In this document: piece by piece, positions 35,033 to 47,815 of the stretch | Numbering within the stretch: the first letter of the stretch is position 1 | Layout: every line of letters begins with the position of its first letter | From: Cavia porcellus | Taxonomy: Eukaryota; Chordata; Mammalia; Rodentia; Caviidae | Direction of reading: 5' to 3' | Assembly: GCF_034190915.1 (NCBI RefSeq) | Contig: NW_026947490.1 | Location: 63,663,494-63,727,493, forward strand | Length of the DNA stretch: 64,000 bases | Notes under the pieces: generated by a model | Databases searched by the model: none | What the model saw: the letters and a program-made list of their open reading frames with translations, nothing else | Told to the model about the DNA's origin: nothing | Translations under genes and position numbers: made by a program

Positions 35033-36109
35033 TTAAGGCCTCTCTGCCACTCTTCCTGGAATCCTAGTACTTTTCTCTCTCTCTAGAATGCCCTGCAGTA
35101 TTCTCTGTAGAGCTGGATTGGTGGTTGCGAATTTCCCAAGTTCCTCTTTGTCTTGGAAGCATCTTGTTTCTCCATTAATTTCTAGAGACAGTTTATCAGG
35201 GTATATCAATCTGGGTTGGAGGTTATTTTCTTTCAGGGCTTGGAATATTTCACTCCAGGCTCTTCTTGACCTGATGGTTTGTGTCAGGAAGTCTGCCGTT
35301 ATTCTGATGGGCCTTTCTTTATAGGTTATCTGTTTCTTGTCTCTAACAGCTTTTAATATTCTGTTCTTATATTGAATTTCTGGGATCTTGATTATTATAT
35401 GCCTGGGTATGGCTCTGTTTTGGTTGTAGGTGACTGAAGTTGTATATGTCTCATACATCAGAATATCATTTCCTTTTACTATGTTTGGGAAGTTTTCCTT
35501 AATTATTGCTGTGAAAAGCCTTTGTAGTTCCTTTGTTTGTACCCCTGCTTCTTCATTCACATTCTTATTCTCAAGTTATAGATCCTCTTGTCATCTTCTA
35601 GCCTTTGTATTGTTACTGCTTGTTTCCTTGTTATTTTTAAAAAGTTTTTCCTTTCATAATCCCACATTGCAAAATGGTCTTCCAGTTTGGATAATCTATC
35701 CTTAGTTTTTTTCAAGCAGATTTGCCATCTTTCCATAGAGTCTTTTTTTCCATAGAGTTTTTAATTTCCTGGTAATCTCTTTGAATCTGCTTCATGTATT
35801 CTATATTTTCTTTATATTCTTCATCAAATGGTTCTCTACTTTGTGTGAATTCCTCTCTTCTTCTGTCTGTATCTGCTTGAGGAGTGCTTAGCATCTCTTT
35901 TATTAATCTTCTTATATCTTGCTTTACTTGGCTAAATATTTCACTTTTGAACTTGCCTATGAGGTCCCAAGATATCTCTTTATGTCCACTGGTGCCGTGT
36001 CTGATATTGCATGTTTGCTGTTTTCATTCTCCTTTGTATTTTCCTGTCCTGGGTCAGTGTTTTCAGGGTTGGGACCTGGGGACTCTTTGTTGTTGCTTCC
36101 TCTTCCCAT
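35033..36109 (-). pseudogene. LINE-1-type ORF1, nearly full length, frameshifted
   Basis: Encodes an L1 ORF1-like RNA-binding protein that trimerises and chaperones element RNA in the cytoplasm. The last 175 residues (35560 to 35033) are open and contain the RRM and C-terminal domain with hallmark blocks: AIPRHIIIKIPEI, KERPIRITADF, RRAWSEIFQALKE, LQPRLIYPDKLSL and NPALQRILQGILE. A second open piece (35894-35712) is charged and coiled-coil-like. The N-terminus starts at an ATG at 36107-36109 (MGRGSNNKESPG) but reaches a stop after about 50 codons; a shifted frame continues the protein. Total span, about 358 codons, fits the family. At least two frameshifts make it non-functional. It is the best-preserved ORF1 in the window. 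Confidence 0.85.
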
Positions 36110-39100
36110 CTTTTTTGTTTCTTCCAAAAGGCCCCAGTTTCTTTCTTTGTCAGTTACAATTCTTCTGAAGCACCACTGCAGTGTGCTAGTGAGTTGCAGA
36201 CAGGGGCAACGTATGCTGGTCCCTCCCCTTCAGATCAGTCAAGCTGTTGAGACCTGCACTATATTACTATGCACCACCTCCCCTCTGGATCAGTCAAACT
36301 TCTGAGGCTTCACTGCGTTAGTGTGTGCTGCTGCATAGGGAATTGATTTTGGATAACCTATTGGGTCTCAGCCAGGTCAGGTGACCCAGGCCTAGCTCAC
36401 TCCACCAATCCTGTTCAGGAAGGGAACAACTGACTGAAGTCACTGCTGCCCCTTGTGCTTGCCAGTCCTGCCCGTGCCCAGAATGTTGGCCGCCGGAGCC
36501 TCTCTTTCCGGGAAATGGCTCCACTCCAGTCACTCACCACAGGTCAATGCAGGCTCCCCGCCAGCTCATCTCTCCGTTTGGCTGGCTGACCCCTGACCTC
36601 AGTGTGACTGCGCCTCCAGTGAGTTGAAGTGGTGGGACCTTGGATGGCTCAGCAAGTCGCCTGCTGTGGCGGGAGCACTGAACCTTTAGCTGTTCCAGTA
36701 ATAGCACCAGGACTGTATGTTTGATTGGTTCTTCTCACCTTAGTTTCTTCTTGGGAGGAGAGAATTCATTTCCCTCTGTTAGGGGCTCCCCACACTGTAC
36801 TATGTTGATTCTAAGTTGACTATCTCAGGGAGCTTCTGTAGCCAGCTGTTATCTATCTACCATCTTTGCTCCACCTCTTTATATGTATCTTTTTTAGGGC
36901 CACAAAACAGGTCTTTCAATATGGTCACACTCTCTGTAGTTATCTGACAACCTTTCTGATTTGATTTTTTTCTAGAGCCTCATTCATCTGCTTTATTATT
37001 TCTACTGTTAGCACTTCAGAGAATCCAGGTGGACAGCTTTCAAATTACCTCATTGCCCTCTGAGTCTGTCTTTGGTAAGCTGGAAGTCTGGAGTTCATCT
37101 TAAGTATCTTCTCATTTTCTATTTTTTCTTTTTCAGTTTAGCTCCTGGGTTGATGTTTGTAAATTGCTTCTGGTGAATAATTTTATTACTAGCATTTAGA
37201 AATCCTGAGAAATGACTGTGTCTCAGAGATGTCTTCCAGGTGTAGCTGGCTTTTGGGTTTTGAGTCTGTAGCAAAATTCTCCCTAATCAATTTATTGAGG
37301 TTGAGAAGTTGCTGCCTAGTTGACCCAGCCCCCAGTTTTTTGGCACTGGCCTATAGTATTGTTAATGACTCTTAGGCAGTCTCTTGGTATATCAGAAAGA
37401 ATAACTGATTAGAAAAATTATGTTAGCTTGGTTAAAATAGTACAAAAATCAATAACAGTAACCTGAAACAGCCCAGAAAATGACAGAGTTAACTATTAAT
37501 TTGCCACCTTTAACCATATGGACTACAGTTGTGGTTATATAACAAAATCCAAAACAAGCCAGAAAATTGTATACAGTAAAAACCCCTTCAATATGGCAAT
37601 TTTACCCACAAGAGAGAAAAACTTAAGAAGGTTTGGGGGAAAATAGAGAAACAGAATAGAAGCAAGGCTAAAGAATACACAAAAATTACACAAAGTTTGG
37701 AAAATTGGTGAAGACAGGAGGGAAAGGAAAAAGGAAGAAATAAAATCAAGAACAAAACAGAACAGCAACAAAAGAACTAGAAACCATGTTCACTCTCATA
37801 TAAAAACAAGAGCAAACAATCAAGAAACGCCAAACCAAACCAAAGCACAACAAAAAAAAGGAAAGAAAAGAAAAAGAAAATAAAGAAAGAGTCCACTTTG
37901 AGGCGTGTTCCACTGCCATTGTAGACTGCATGGGCAGACATCCAGATCCACGTTGATTAATCCCAGCAACCCAGCCAAAGGTTTAAGGTGGGGAGTATAT
38001 AATCTCAGAAAGCCTGCACCTTTCGTCCAGCAAATTCAGGCTGTCTCAGGTTCTGACGTGAGTCTAGAGCGTGATTTGTTCTGTCTGTAACACTCTGTGT
38101 ACCTCCTTCCTTCCTGCTTGAACTCGGCTCCTTGCCAAGTTGAATTTGGCTTCTTATTTCCTGCTGCCTCACTCTCACACTGGAAGCTGCTAAATGGGGC
38201 CAGCCTGCAGCTGCTCAGACTTCAGAGCTCGGTTGGCCTCTCTCCAAGATGGTTACCAGCAAATCACCCTCACCTGGGGGACATTTGAACCCTAGTAACT
38301 TGACAGTCAGTGCAGTCTGCTCCATTTCACCGTGCATCTCTCTGTGGAGGCCTCCAGAGTTGCCAGTGGTCCCCATGCATGTGCAGGTTAGAGCTACGAC
38401 TTCCACTCAGAAAGTCTGGGCTCGAGGAGAAAGCACCACTAGCTGCTTCCTTCTTTGTTGCAGTCTCTCTCTTTGCTTCGGATCCTTTCTGGATCCCGGT
38501 CCACTTCCCTCCTGGTCTTCCTCGTCTTGCTGTATTCCAGGGTCTGAACCTCACATCTTAGAGAGGATCCTTTTCCGCCGCTCACTACTCTGCCAGTTCC
38601 CCAGAAATAGCTGTATCTTTTCTTGTTTATTTGTTTGTTTTTGTTCATCTATCTTTTTGTTCATGTCTTCTGACAGATCCTGAATCTTTTTGGTTATTAT
38701 TTCCTTTAAGTGGGAGGGAACAATGCTGTGTAGTTAGCCCAACAACAAAGGGAATATACTTTATATACTTTAGTATTCTTACTGTCACAAAGGTAATCTG
38801 AGTGTTGGCTTATAGAGAGATAGCAACAGTGATGTGATCTTCTAAATAGGAAGTGGGTCAGCTACAAAAGTGTCAGGTAAGGCAAATTAGATATTCACAT
38901 ACTATAAAAACCAATTATGTATCACCCTTAATGCTAGAGACAAAATCTGCAAATAAGGTATAACAACTTAGGTATCTATTTAAAGTTAATAAGTATTAAG
39001 TGCAAGGAATAGAAAACAATTCAATAGCAATTTTACAAAGTAAACTAATATTAAAAGATACTAAAAAGCTTTATGGTTATGTTATTAAAGATATAGAGTT

Positions 39101-39530
39101 TGGGAACTGAGACATGCAAGAGGAAAAGAGGAGAGAAAAGTGGTACCGAGGATCTTAATGGGGAGTAGAAGGATATTTTTAGACTTAGGTAAAGATAAGA
39201 GAAAAAATTGTAAGAAATACATTTTTAAAAAGAGGGAAGAAGAAGTTATATGGAGAGTAAAAATATAAGAGAATTAAAGGGAGAAGAGGAAAAATAAAGA
39301 CAAAAAAGAAGAAAAAGGTAAGCAACAAAGAGGGACAAAAAGAGATTCCTCAAGTCCCAGGAAAGCAGGAAGAAAGAAAGAAAGGAGAAGAAAAGAACAA
39401 AAACTAAATGAAAAACTAAAAACAACACACACATCCACACAAAACAGCAAAACTAACAACAACAAAAAACTAACAAGCAAAAATAAAATAAAACCTAAAA
39501 CCAAAAGGAGAACAAAAGAAACTTCTCTGT
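36110..39530 (-). mobile_element. 5' leader of the minus-strand LINE element(s)
   Basis: Upstream of ORF1 in element orientation. 36110-36900 is GC-richer and contains a short duplicated block (CAGATCAGTCAAGCTGTTGA and GGATCAGTCAAACTTCTGAG). 36900-37900 parallels 2400-3330 closely. 37900-38700 is GC-rich, with a CTCTCTCTTTGC-type region. 38700-39530 repeats the theme of 37400-37900 (A-rich, GGGAACTGAGACATG..., then a purine-rich AGAAAGAAAGAAAGG part), suggesting two leader units or two stacked elements. Open frames in the GC-rich parts are chance. Confidence 0.6.
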
Positions 39531-40515
39531 GATTTCAAACATGTTTTTTTTTTCAGGTGCTACAACTTTGGGGCAGTGTCCAATTCAAGACATGTCACTG
39601 TTCACATTAGTAGGTAAAGAAGGGAGTCCAATTTTAGATCCATGCTGGCTGCAGTCACCAGCAGCCAGGAGGACTAGGGTGTTGGGGGAGCAGAGTGCCA
39701 ATTCGAGGATTTTCAAATCCAGAGCAATTCAGGCTCAAGGTGGTCCTGGTTCCAGTGTCCTAGTCTATCAATTCCCATCTCAACAATGAACAGTTATCTG
39801 TAGATGGCAGTTGTCAGAGTGCTTCTCTCCACATATGATTTGATTTCCCCTTCCGTACAACTTGCTGTGACAGGTAAAAAAAAATTAGAGCTCAGAGGAT
39901 TTAAGGTCTAGAGTGATACATTAAGAAATGGTAGTGTTAATATTAGGGATCCAGGTCACCGATATTCATATTATGTTTTATCCCTGACATTTCTTTGTTT
40001 TCTGGGACTTACTATAGCCCAATACCAAAACAAACCAGCTGGGATCTCCTAGTCTAGGTGGCCCCCTTAGCCTCTTTGGCAAGCATATCTGGAAGAGATG
40101 GTGGTGGGTGTTCCAGGCCTTTTTATTTGATGGTCAGCCTACTCTCTAGAATCTCCCACCAAGGTTCCCACTTGGAATAAACTTATAGATAGCAAGGGGA
40201 AAATAAACACATGTGAACACTGAAAATGGAACAACAAGCTATCATGGTGTGGAGCCAAGGCAAGAAGATTTTTATTCCATAAAACTGTGGAAGATTTGCT
40301 GTGAATGGTGTTTTACTCTGTGTAATTGTACCAGAAATAAGACTTGGCTGGTTGTCACAATGTTAGTCATCTAGCATTTGTCATTGTTTTCAACTGAAGA
40401 CAAAGACTTTTTAAATCATGAGAAGTATTAATTCTGTTCCAACTTGCCTCAGAGGGTCCAAATGAGTAGGTGCATTTGGCTAAGACAACTTCATGCTCTG
40501 TGTGTTATTTTTAGG
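39531..40515. other. Unassigned sequence
   Basis: No gene or repeat recognised with confidence. The left part might still belong to the LINE leader. Confidence 0.4.
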
Positions 40516-40519
40516 AGAA

Positions 40520-40563
<44 letters not shown>

Positions 40564-40643
40564 CACACGTGCACACTGGGGATTGAAGCCAGAGCCTCAT
40601 GCATGCTAAGCAAGTGCTGTGCCACTCAGCTACATTCCTAGAC
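40520..40643 (-). mobile_element. ID-like SINE, antisense, with long (TG)n tail
   Basis: About 20 TG units (40520-40560), then CACACTGGGGATTGAAGCCA, CATGCATGCTAAGCAAGTGC and GCCACTCAGCTACATTCCTA. The TG run corresponds to the expanded tail of the SINE. An uninterrupted tract this long is usually polymorphic. Confidence 0.8.
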
Positions 40644-41150
40644 CAAGGAGAATTGTTTTTAGTGCATTTACTACAAAGGCTTCCAGACATATATATTGGA
40701 AAAGTCGTCTTTAAGACTTAAATTTTTTGTCCTTCAGTGTGAGGTATATTATTTGAGGCTGAACCCCTGAGAACATTAAAATGTCAACTAGGATTTCTAA
40801 AAAAGATTCTCTAGAGCTTATAGGGACAAATCTGTAGAAAAGATTTACAGAGAGTAATCATCATCTATTTAGAGCATAGTGAAAATAATTTACAAAAGAA
40901 AGGACTACAGCGTTGTATATAATACCATGTCACATTCAGAGGCCACCCCAAGTTCAGATTTGGAGATGGCCCAGTTTACCAACCTTGAACTTATCTCACT
41001 TGTCTTCACTGGTTGGCTCTTGTCAGTTACTTCTGAGAATTCATGACGGTGATTAGTTGGTTTCCATTTCTAGTTAGGACCTCCTCGTTTGGGTCAGAGT
41101 CTATCTTGGACTGGTGAACATGTTCACATAAACATAGTGGTGCAAACACT
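40644..41150. other. Unique intergenic DNA
   Basis: Nothing recognised. Confidence 0.5.
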
Positions 41151-41487
41151 GATGCTCCTTGATTTATGATGAGGTCATATCCCAAGAAAGCAATCCTCAG
41201 TTGCAAAGGTCTTAAGTTGAATATGCATTTTACTACTCCTCACCTCCGAAACAGAGTAGCTGAGCAGCAGAGAGCATTGTGAGTAGTGGTTGGTCCTTCT
41301 GACTGCGTAGCTTGCTGTTCCGACCCAGCATTGCACGAGGGAGGATGTTAGGGCATGAAGCTAGCCTGCGAAAGACAAAGTTCACAATTTCAAGTTTTGC
41401 ATGTATTGAATCCATGTCACATGTAGGCCATTGTGAAGTTATAAAATTGTACCTTGTAAGTTGAGTCATAATAAGTTACGGAGCATC
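41151..41487. mobile_element. Candidate Tigger/MER44-like MITE
   Basis: Ends are inverted repeats: GATGCTCCTTGATTTATGAT at left, with ATAAGTTACGGAGCATC at right as its approximate reverse complement. Internal text (GTCATATCCCAAGAAAG, CTTAAGTTGAATATGCATTT, TGCATGTATTGAATCCATG) fits the pogo/Tigger-derived non-autonomous class. No transposase frame. Confidence 0.6.
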
Positions 41488-44400
41488 TGTATTAATTTCC
41501 ATATGGCATATAAAAGCAAACCTTTCCCAGACAATATCCACACAACCTCCAAGTACACTGAAAAACTTACAAATGGAACCCTGCACTTACCTCCAGTTCT
41601 GCTCAACTTTGGCTTTACACTGTCCTCACCATGCCCATCACATGAGAGACATACAATTCAAACTTGGAACTTAATCCCTGAGTGACTGGGTTTGCAGACA
41701 CCAACCAATGTCTGTAATTGTCAAGCTACGAAGACATTAAAGATCACTTCCCAGTGTCGCTGATCACCCAGAGTACCACTGGAAATTCAGACAGCAGGAA
41801 CGTTTTCATGAAACTTTTCTGTACAGACTAAAGCTTTCTGGATCCTGCCATTCACATCAGCAACACCTCTGCCATAGTTATTATAACAACTGAAACCCAT
41901 CTTCTTTCCTGCAGTTCCAAATAGCAGGGGCATGGGGCGAGGCTCCTACAGCTTTCAACTGGTAATTCTAGACACACAGATCAAAAAAAAGTGGAGTAGC
42001 TTGCATGAAACTATCATGAAAATTCATAGTGAAGTCAGAATTTTATTCTGATTCCTGACTATAGTCTCCTTCCTGGTTCTGTCCAGCCTGGAAATTAGGA
42101 AATACCATGGCAATCTATTAGCTGTGTGGGAACAGTATTCGTGAAAATCCTAGACTTTTAAAGATCCTAATGTGTAACTGTCCCAAACAATTTATTATTT
42201 GTCTATGGCTTGACACTCTCAAGGTAATTATAAAGGACCAATTAATAATGTAAATTGTAATACACCTGTAAGTAATGAAAAAACAGATCGGGAAGGGCTA
42301 GACGAGCACAACTATGCTCGGGATGGAAACCTCTGTAGGCAGAGGATTATATGGAATAATCCCCCAAGGCTGAGGACTCAGCTACCACAAAGTGGGCATA
42401 GCCAGAGTTTGCTTATCTAAACGGAAGCACATGCATTTTGGTTATAGGCTTCTCTTAGGTTTTTATTTTTAACTATACCAGCAAGTCCTGTTTGGATTCT
42501 TCCAAGTTGCGGCAGGAAACTGGTTTTTCCAAAGTAGCCCAGAGTGGTAAGGGTTCCAAGAGCTGCTTTAAATAGGATGCACAATCTAGCCAATAGGAGG
42601 CGCTGCGGAGCTGAGTAGGGTAGATGGTCCTTTGGCTGCCGCAGTCTCTCCCTCCGGGGAGCTCTGGCTGTACCTGCCAGCAAGATGCTGCCTGCCACAT
42701 GCTCTGAGCTGCTTGGAACAAGCCACTGAACAAACATCATCCTTTTCTTGTTTCTGATCTGCAGATCCTGAACTCTGAGTCTGTCAATACAAAGTAATGG
42801 GGCTGGAGAGACAGAAGCCAAAGCCTTTGAGCATCCCGGTCTGCCTCTTGCTTTGAGCCTTCCCAGTGAGAAGCACTAAGACCAGATTTAAGCCGAAAGA
42901 AGTTCTAAGGATATATTGACTGTGATGGGTGCTTCCTACCTGGAACACAAGCGCTGTATTTTCCCCCCTTAAATGCTCTACTGTGATTTTTTTCTTAGCA
43001 GAGCGCCTCCACGGCCCTGGGCTTCTCTTTGCCTTTCCTGAGCCATGGGGGCACTGTCTAGATCCTCCTGCTCTCCTTTGAAACCTGTTAGAGACCTGCA
43101 GAGAGGCTATCTGTTAGACCTTTAAATTGCATTTCATTCCTCTACCCGAGGGAAAGGAGAGCAGTGTAGACACTTAGAGGACACACTGTCCAGTTTCATA
43201 AGCGAGGCAGAGTGCAGGGACCATGAGATCAAGGGTGCACCCCTGCAATTCTTAGGGGGCAAGTTATTCAAAACCTTAGAAACAACTTTGCAACTAAGTT
43301 CAGGATATGAAGAGTTCTTCAAGGTTAACAGACACAGTATTTGATAAAATGGCAAGAAAATGGGAAGCAGGACGGGAATGTTTTAGCAATTCTAGTACAA
43401 AAGAGATATAAACAGACAGACATAGTAATACTACAATGTTTCAAATAAACCTATGGCAAAAAGATTATTTTAGATAATTGGGGGACTTTCATGAAGTATT
43501 AGGTATCGGAGGATTAATTTTGTTAGGTATATTAATGGCATTATATGTTTTATAATAAAATATTCCCTTAGTTTGAGATGCTTAATGAAGTATTTAGTGG
43601 TAAAGTGGCTTGAAAACTTGAATTTGCTTTAAAATATCCGAAATAAAAAAGGATGGTGGTAGATGAAACAAATATGGCAAAATATTGATAGTTATTGAAG
43701 CTGAGTAATTGGTATCTTGTACTTTATTTTAGGGAATGTTTACAAATTTCTATTAAAAAAGTTAACAAGGAAGAAAATTAAGTCTTATAAAATCTGGAAA
43801 TCAGTGTGTGATAAAGTTCTCAAAGTATACACGGTCTTCATCTAGTGTAGAGGAAATGCAATTTTCCACTTGTCTGATGTAAGATCTTTAGAGACAATGA
43901 TTTCTGTTTACAGCAGTGTGATTTGGGTTCCTTGAAACTTAAAATCTTTTATGGCTTTTTAGAATGTTGTGGAAAGACTACTAAATTTGGTGATGGCAGC
44001 AGGTTGAAGGCAGAGTTTATGACAATGCCCACTCTCCCTCAAGGCAATATTTCTTCCATTTTTCCCTCTTCTTGCTTCATATTGGTGAACAACTACCCCT
44101 CTGTGGTTTTAGATACTTTAGTCCTTTTGGCTTCTCCCACTAGAGGAGAAGATTCTGCTTGTTGGTTGTCTCTCCATTTCCCAAAATGTCTTTCCAAGTG
44201 ATGCCAAGTTCAGGGCACCATTCAAGGAACCATGAATTGCATATGAGTGGTAACTGTAAGATTTGAATATTCCTGATATTTAAAAAACAACCTGGAATAA
44301 TATGATCCTTTCTCTAAAAGAAATCAAATATGCAGAGCATCTTGGTTCAGTAGAACATGTATAAACATCATATGATTTCTGTCTCTCACTGGTCTATAAG

Positions 44401-44532
44401 TTACCAGATAATATGGAAACAGAGGAAAATTCTGGAAGTGTTGTATAGGGTAGGAGTCTTATTCTGGTAACATATTTTGAACTATGTTGTGATTTATAAG
44501 TTGAGATATATTTTGTGTGTGTAGTGTGTGTG
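41488..44532. other. Unique intergenic DNA
   Basis: The largest repeat-poor stretch. GC is higher around 42450-42850 and 43000-43260. A CTCF-like motif lies at 42590-42604. A 134-residue minus-strand open frame (42821-42417) resembles nothing I know. Confidence 0.5.
42590..42604 (+). promoter_or_regulatory. CTCF-like motif (candidate)
   Basis: CCAATAGGAGGCGCT matches 13 of 15 positions of the commonly cited CTCF core (CCASYAGRKGGCRSY), including the AG-GGC centre. It also holds a CCAAT word. A single match of this quality is weak evidence; it is listed because it lies in the most repeat-free, GC-richer part of the intergenic region. Confidence 0.35.
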
Positions 44533-44682
44533 TCTTTTTGAGACAGGGTCTTGCTATGCAGTTCAGGCTGGCCTTGAGCTCACTTTGTGGCCCAGGCTGG
44601 TCTCGAACTCGCAATAATCCTCCTGCCTCAGCCTTCTGAGTACTGGGATTATAGGCGTCCTTGTGTCACCATGTCAAGCTAA
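44533..44682 (-). mobile_element. B1-like SINE, antisense
   Basis: CTTTTTGAGACAGGGTCTTG, GCTATGCAGTTCAGGCTGGC, CTTGAGCTCACTTTGTGGCC, CAGGCTGGTCTCGAACTCGC, CCTGCCTCAGCCTTCTGAGT. Full length, with the internal duplication; among the least diverged B1 copies here. A separate T-run lies at 44710-44730. Confidence 0.9.
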
Positions 44683-44732
44683 GACTTATCTTCTTTATTA
44701 GGCAGTGTTCTTTTTTTTTTTTTTTTTTGCCT

Positions 44733-46045
44733 CTGATACTCATATTTGTACAACCGCTAAGGTACAAGACCTTTCCCTGTAGTCATACATAAAAGTAAGA
44801 ATTTCTTTCGTGTGGCTTTCAGGAAATTAACAGAAAAAAAAATACTGTAAGACATGTGTGAACAAATACAGCAGACAAATGCACCAAGGCCAAGAAGAGG
44901 TCACTTGTCCCTAGGAAAGCCTCGATCTGGAAGGCTGTCACCTAGCAAGGGGGAGGGAAATGGTGCTCTTGAATAGGCACTCAAAAATGACACCAAGACT
45001 AGTTTTAGAGTAACTAAAAGGCTTCTCCTAACCAAACTGGATAAAACGCATCAGGGATTCCTGAGGCAATATGGAAGCAGCTTTCAATGGGCTCAGTGCG
45101 GGGCTGGGTGGTGGGCTCAGCAAAAAGGAGGTAGGAGCACAGGGCAGTGGGTGGTCTCTGCCTCCACCACAGCCTGACTATACCCCCACCCCAGGCCTAT
45201 TTGGTTGTAAAACAGTTTGCTGTCCTCAGACTTTTCAGGCACTGTGACATCTTCATTCCTATCTACGACATCCTCCAGTCAGTCTGAGAGCTATGACGTG
45301 GCCGCCATTTTTCAGGTGCCATGGTATGAAGTGATGGAGATACTTCCTGTCCTTGTGTCATTCAAAGGCCAGAAGTGTTGGGACCTTATTGCTCAAGAGG
45401 CAAAATCCTGGTCATGGGCTGTGATGGAGCTTAGTGGTAACACGTGTGCCCTGCGACGACAAGAACAGCAACAAACCCAGCTGTGGTGGATTTGGCCATT
45501 AGAAACAGACACAAGTGGCCTCTGGGTCTGCCTCTCACGTCCTCCTATTTCCTAAATACAATGATTGCTGCGGTGTCATTTTGTCCTCCTGGGACTCTGT
45601 CCTAAATCAGATATTTAGTTGTGTGGGTCTGAGGGAGAGTAGCAAAGTCTACAAATTTACTCTAACATTTTTTGGTGGTGAAATGGGACAATCTATTTAA
45701 GTGCCTAGATTGTATTCTGTCCTGTCATCTGTTACTGCTCTGTGAACTAAGAATTTGGTTCTCACAATAGAAAAAATTAACTCAAATCCCATTGAGGCTG
45801 CTCAACTCTCTTAGTGGTTGGGTTCACTGACATTTCTAGATTCCACTCTGAGTCATGCCCTGAATTTTTAGCATTTTGATCCTATGTGTTAGGTCAGCCT
45901 GACCATTCTAAACCAAAGGGACTTGGCCAAACCGGTCGAAATATACTCCAGTGGATTATAATGCCCCATGCCACCCAGAGGAGCACTAACTTTGGTGTCC
46001 ATCATTAACTGAGAAAATGGAATACAGAGTTCATATTTGGATCCA
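44733..46045. other. Unique intergenic DNA
   Basis: A 112-residue plus-strand frame (45217-45555) has no recognised relatives and no splice context. No repeat recognised. Confidence 0.45.
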
Positions 46046-46049
46046 GCAT

Positions 46050-46200
46050 TTCGTATTTGTAGCCACGTCAGGCAAGTTAATACAGCCTCTCTGAAGTATT
46101 GTTTTGGTTCATATCAGCAAGTGGGGCCAATAACAGTCACCTTGAATGGCTGTAATGATAAAATGAGCCGAGGTACAGAAAATACTACATAGATTATTAA
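46050..46200 (+). mobile_element. MIR-like fragment
   Basis: AGGCAAGTTAATACAGCCTC, TCTGAAGTATTGTTTTGG and GGCTGTAATGATAAAATGAG keep the order of the MIR core and 3' part. Confidence 0.5.
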
Positions 46201-47730
46201 TTTATAATGTGGACATTGGTGGGAACAATGGCTATTAATGCATTAATGATTAGTGTCTTCATTTGGGTCTTTGTACAGTAAGGAGTCAGAAAGAAAAGAA
46301 CAAAAGAGATGATTTCATATGATTGTAAGTTGGGCAGAAATTCTTAATAAATGATGACAAACAGGGACCATTTCTGATGGAAGCTACATAACATCTTTCT
46401 CATTAGACTTTCAGAGTAAGACAGCATCTTTGTTCCAGGAATTCCGTGCAGAGAAGTTGCCTCCAGAACTGCAGTTTGGCTCCTGGGAAATATCTGCTGG
46501 CACAGGAGCTAACCAACCTGTACAACGACCTTCTCCAAAGCCTATTCCCTCCTAACAACCCCACCTTTCAGTTTGGGGATCACCAGAAATTGTTCTTTAG
46601 CACTTTTGTTTCCATGTTTGGCAGAGGCAGCATTTATCCTTCTTTATAAATTACCAGATTGCCATGGAAACATAAGGAAAAATGGCTAACCTCCCATCTG
46701 GGGGTATCCTTTGCTTAATTGCTTATGAAGATATGTGAAAGGAAAGGAAATTTCAGGTCTGGTAAAAAGATAGATCTGCTCAAAGGGAGGAAATGTAGGA
46801 GTCGGTAACAACGCCCCAGGGAGCTCCCAAACAGCACAGTGGAAATCACTGGCCCTGTGGAAACATTTTGATTAGCGGGTTTTACTTACACTTCTCAGAG
46901 TCAGACTGGAGTAAGGGGATGAAGCTTGTGTTACACGGACTATTGTAAGATTAAACCGAGAATCTCTGGGGAGAAAACCAAAATGGCCAGCATATATACT
47001 TCTTGGCTGGACTTTGAATCCTTTTAACAGTTTACTTACAGTTTCATCAAGGATTTGATTAAAATGCAGTGTTGCTTAAGTTTTACTAAATTCATGCACT
47101 TTGGGTTTTTGTTCAATTGCTGTGTGAAAAAGACATTTTCCAGGTATTCAATTTGGACTGCATGAAATACTCTTATTCTTTAAACTTTCATTTCAAGCTT
47201 AAACAAGTAGCAGAGACCAAAATTAAACCTCTATTTAAAACTACACTTTTCTTTGAAATGTTCTGTGTAAAAACTATAGACCTTTTAGAATTAATTTTGG
47301 TGGAACGCTCCTGCAAAAGCCATTTGTAGAAGCTATAGGCTTTTAAGGATGACAAGAAATGTTGTATCTAATTTCAAGCCGCAGATAATTGTCAGTGTCT
47401 GACTATAAAGATGGCTCACTTAATTCATCTTAAAGAGTAAAGCAAAGGAAAAAAAAGCTATCTATCAGGGAAACGGGCTGATGTTGGGTGCTATTATTTC
47501 CAACAGTCGGCAATGCCCAGTTCTGTTTTGTGACCTCTTTCTCCTCTGCAAAGTGTTCTTGATCTCACATAAACTCAAGGTACATGTGCTACAATGAAAT
47601 CAAAGTACAGCGGTTTTTATGTCTAAAATAGTTGACACTAGAAAAAGGCCACTCAAATGGAACCCACTTACAATGGGTACCAAAATGTCATTAGTAAACA
47701 GCATAAAACAGATTTGAAATATAAGTTGAA
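46201..47730. other. Unique intergenic DNA
   Basis: No gene or repeat recognised. 46440-46650 has a 67-residue open frame without known relatives. Confidence 0.45.
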
Positions 47731-47732
47731 AA

Positions 47733-47815
47733 CTTTTTTGGGGGGTGGTACCAGAAATTGAACTCATTACTTACCAGGCAGGCACTATGCTGCTGAACTA
47801 TATCTCCAACCCCAA
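47733..47815 (-). mobile_element. ID SINE, antisense
   Basis: TTTTTTGGGGGGTGGTACCA, GAAATTGAACTCATTACTTA, CCAGGCAGGCACTATGCTGC and TGAACTATATCTCCAACCCC. Moderately diverged from the GGTACC subfamily. Confidence 0.85.

Noticed and set aside
38249..38683. 144-codon plus-strand frame in a GC-rich stretch
   Set aside because: It lies antisense to LINE leader sequence, overlaps three other frames and has no protein resemblance.
42417..42821. 134-codon minus-strand frame
   Set aside because: No recognised domain, splice site or start context. One such frame is expected by chance in a window of this size and GC.
44710..44800. T-run as the tail of an antisense processed pseudogene
   Set aside because: No AATAAA-like signal or known transcript sequence follows on the minus strand.
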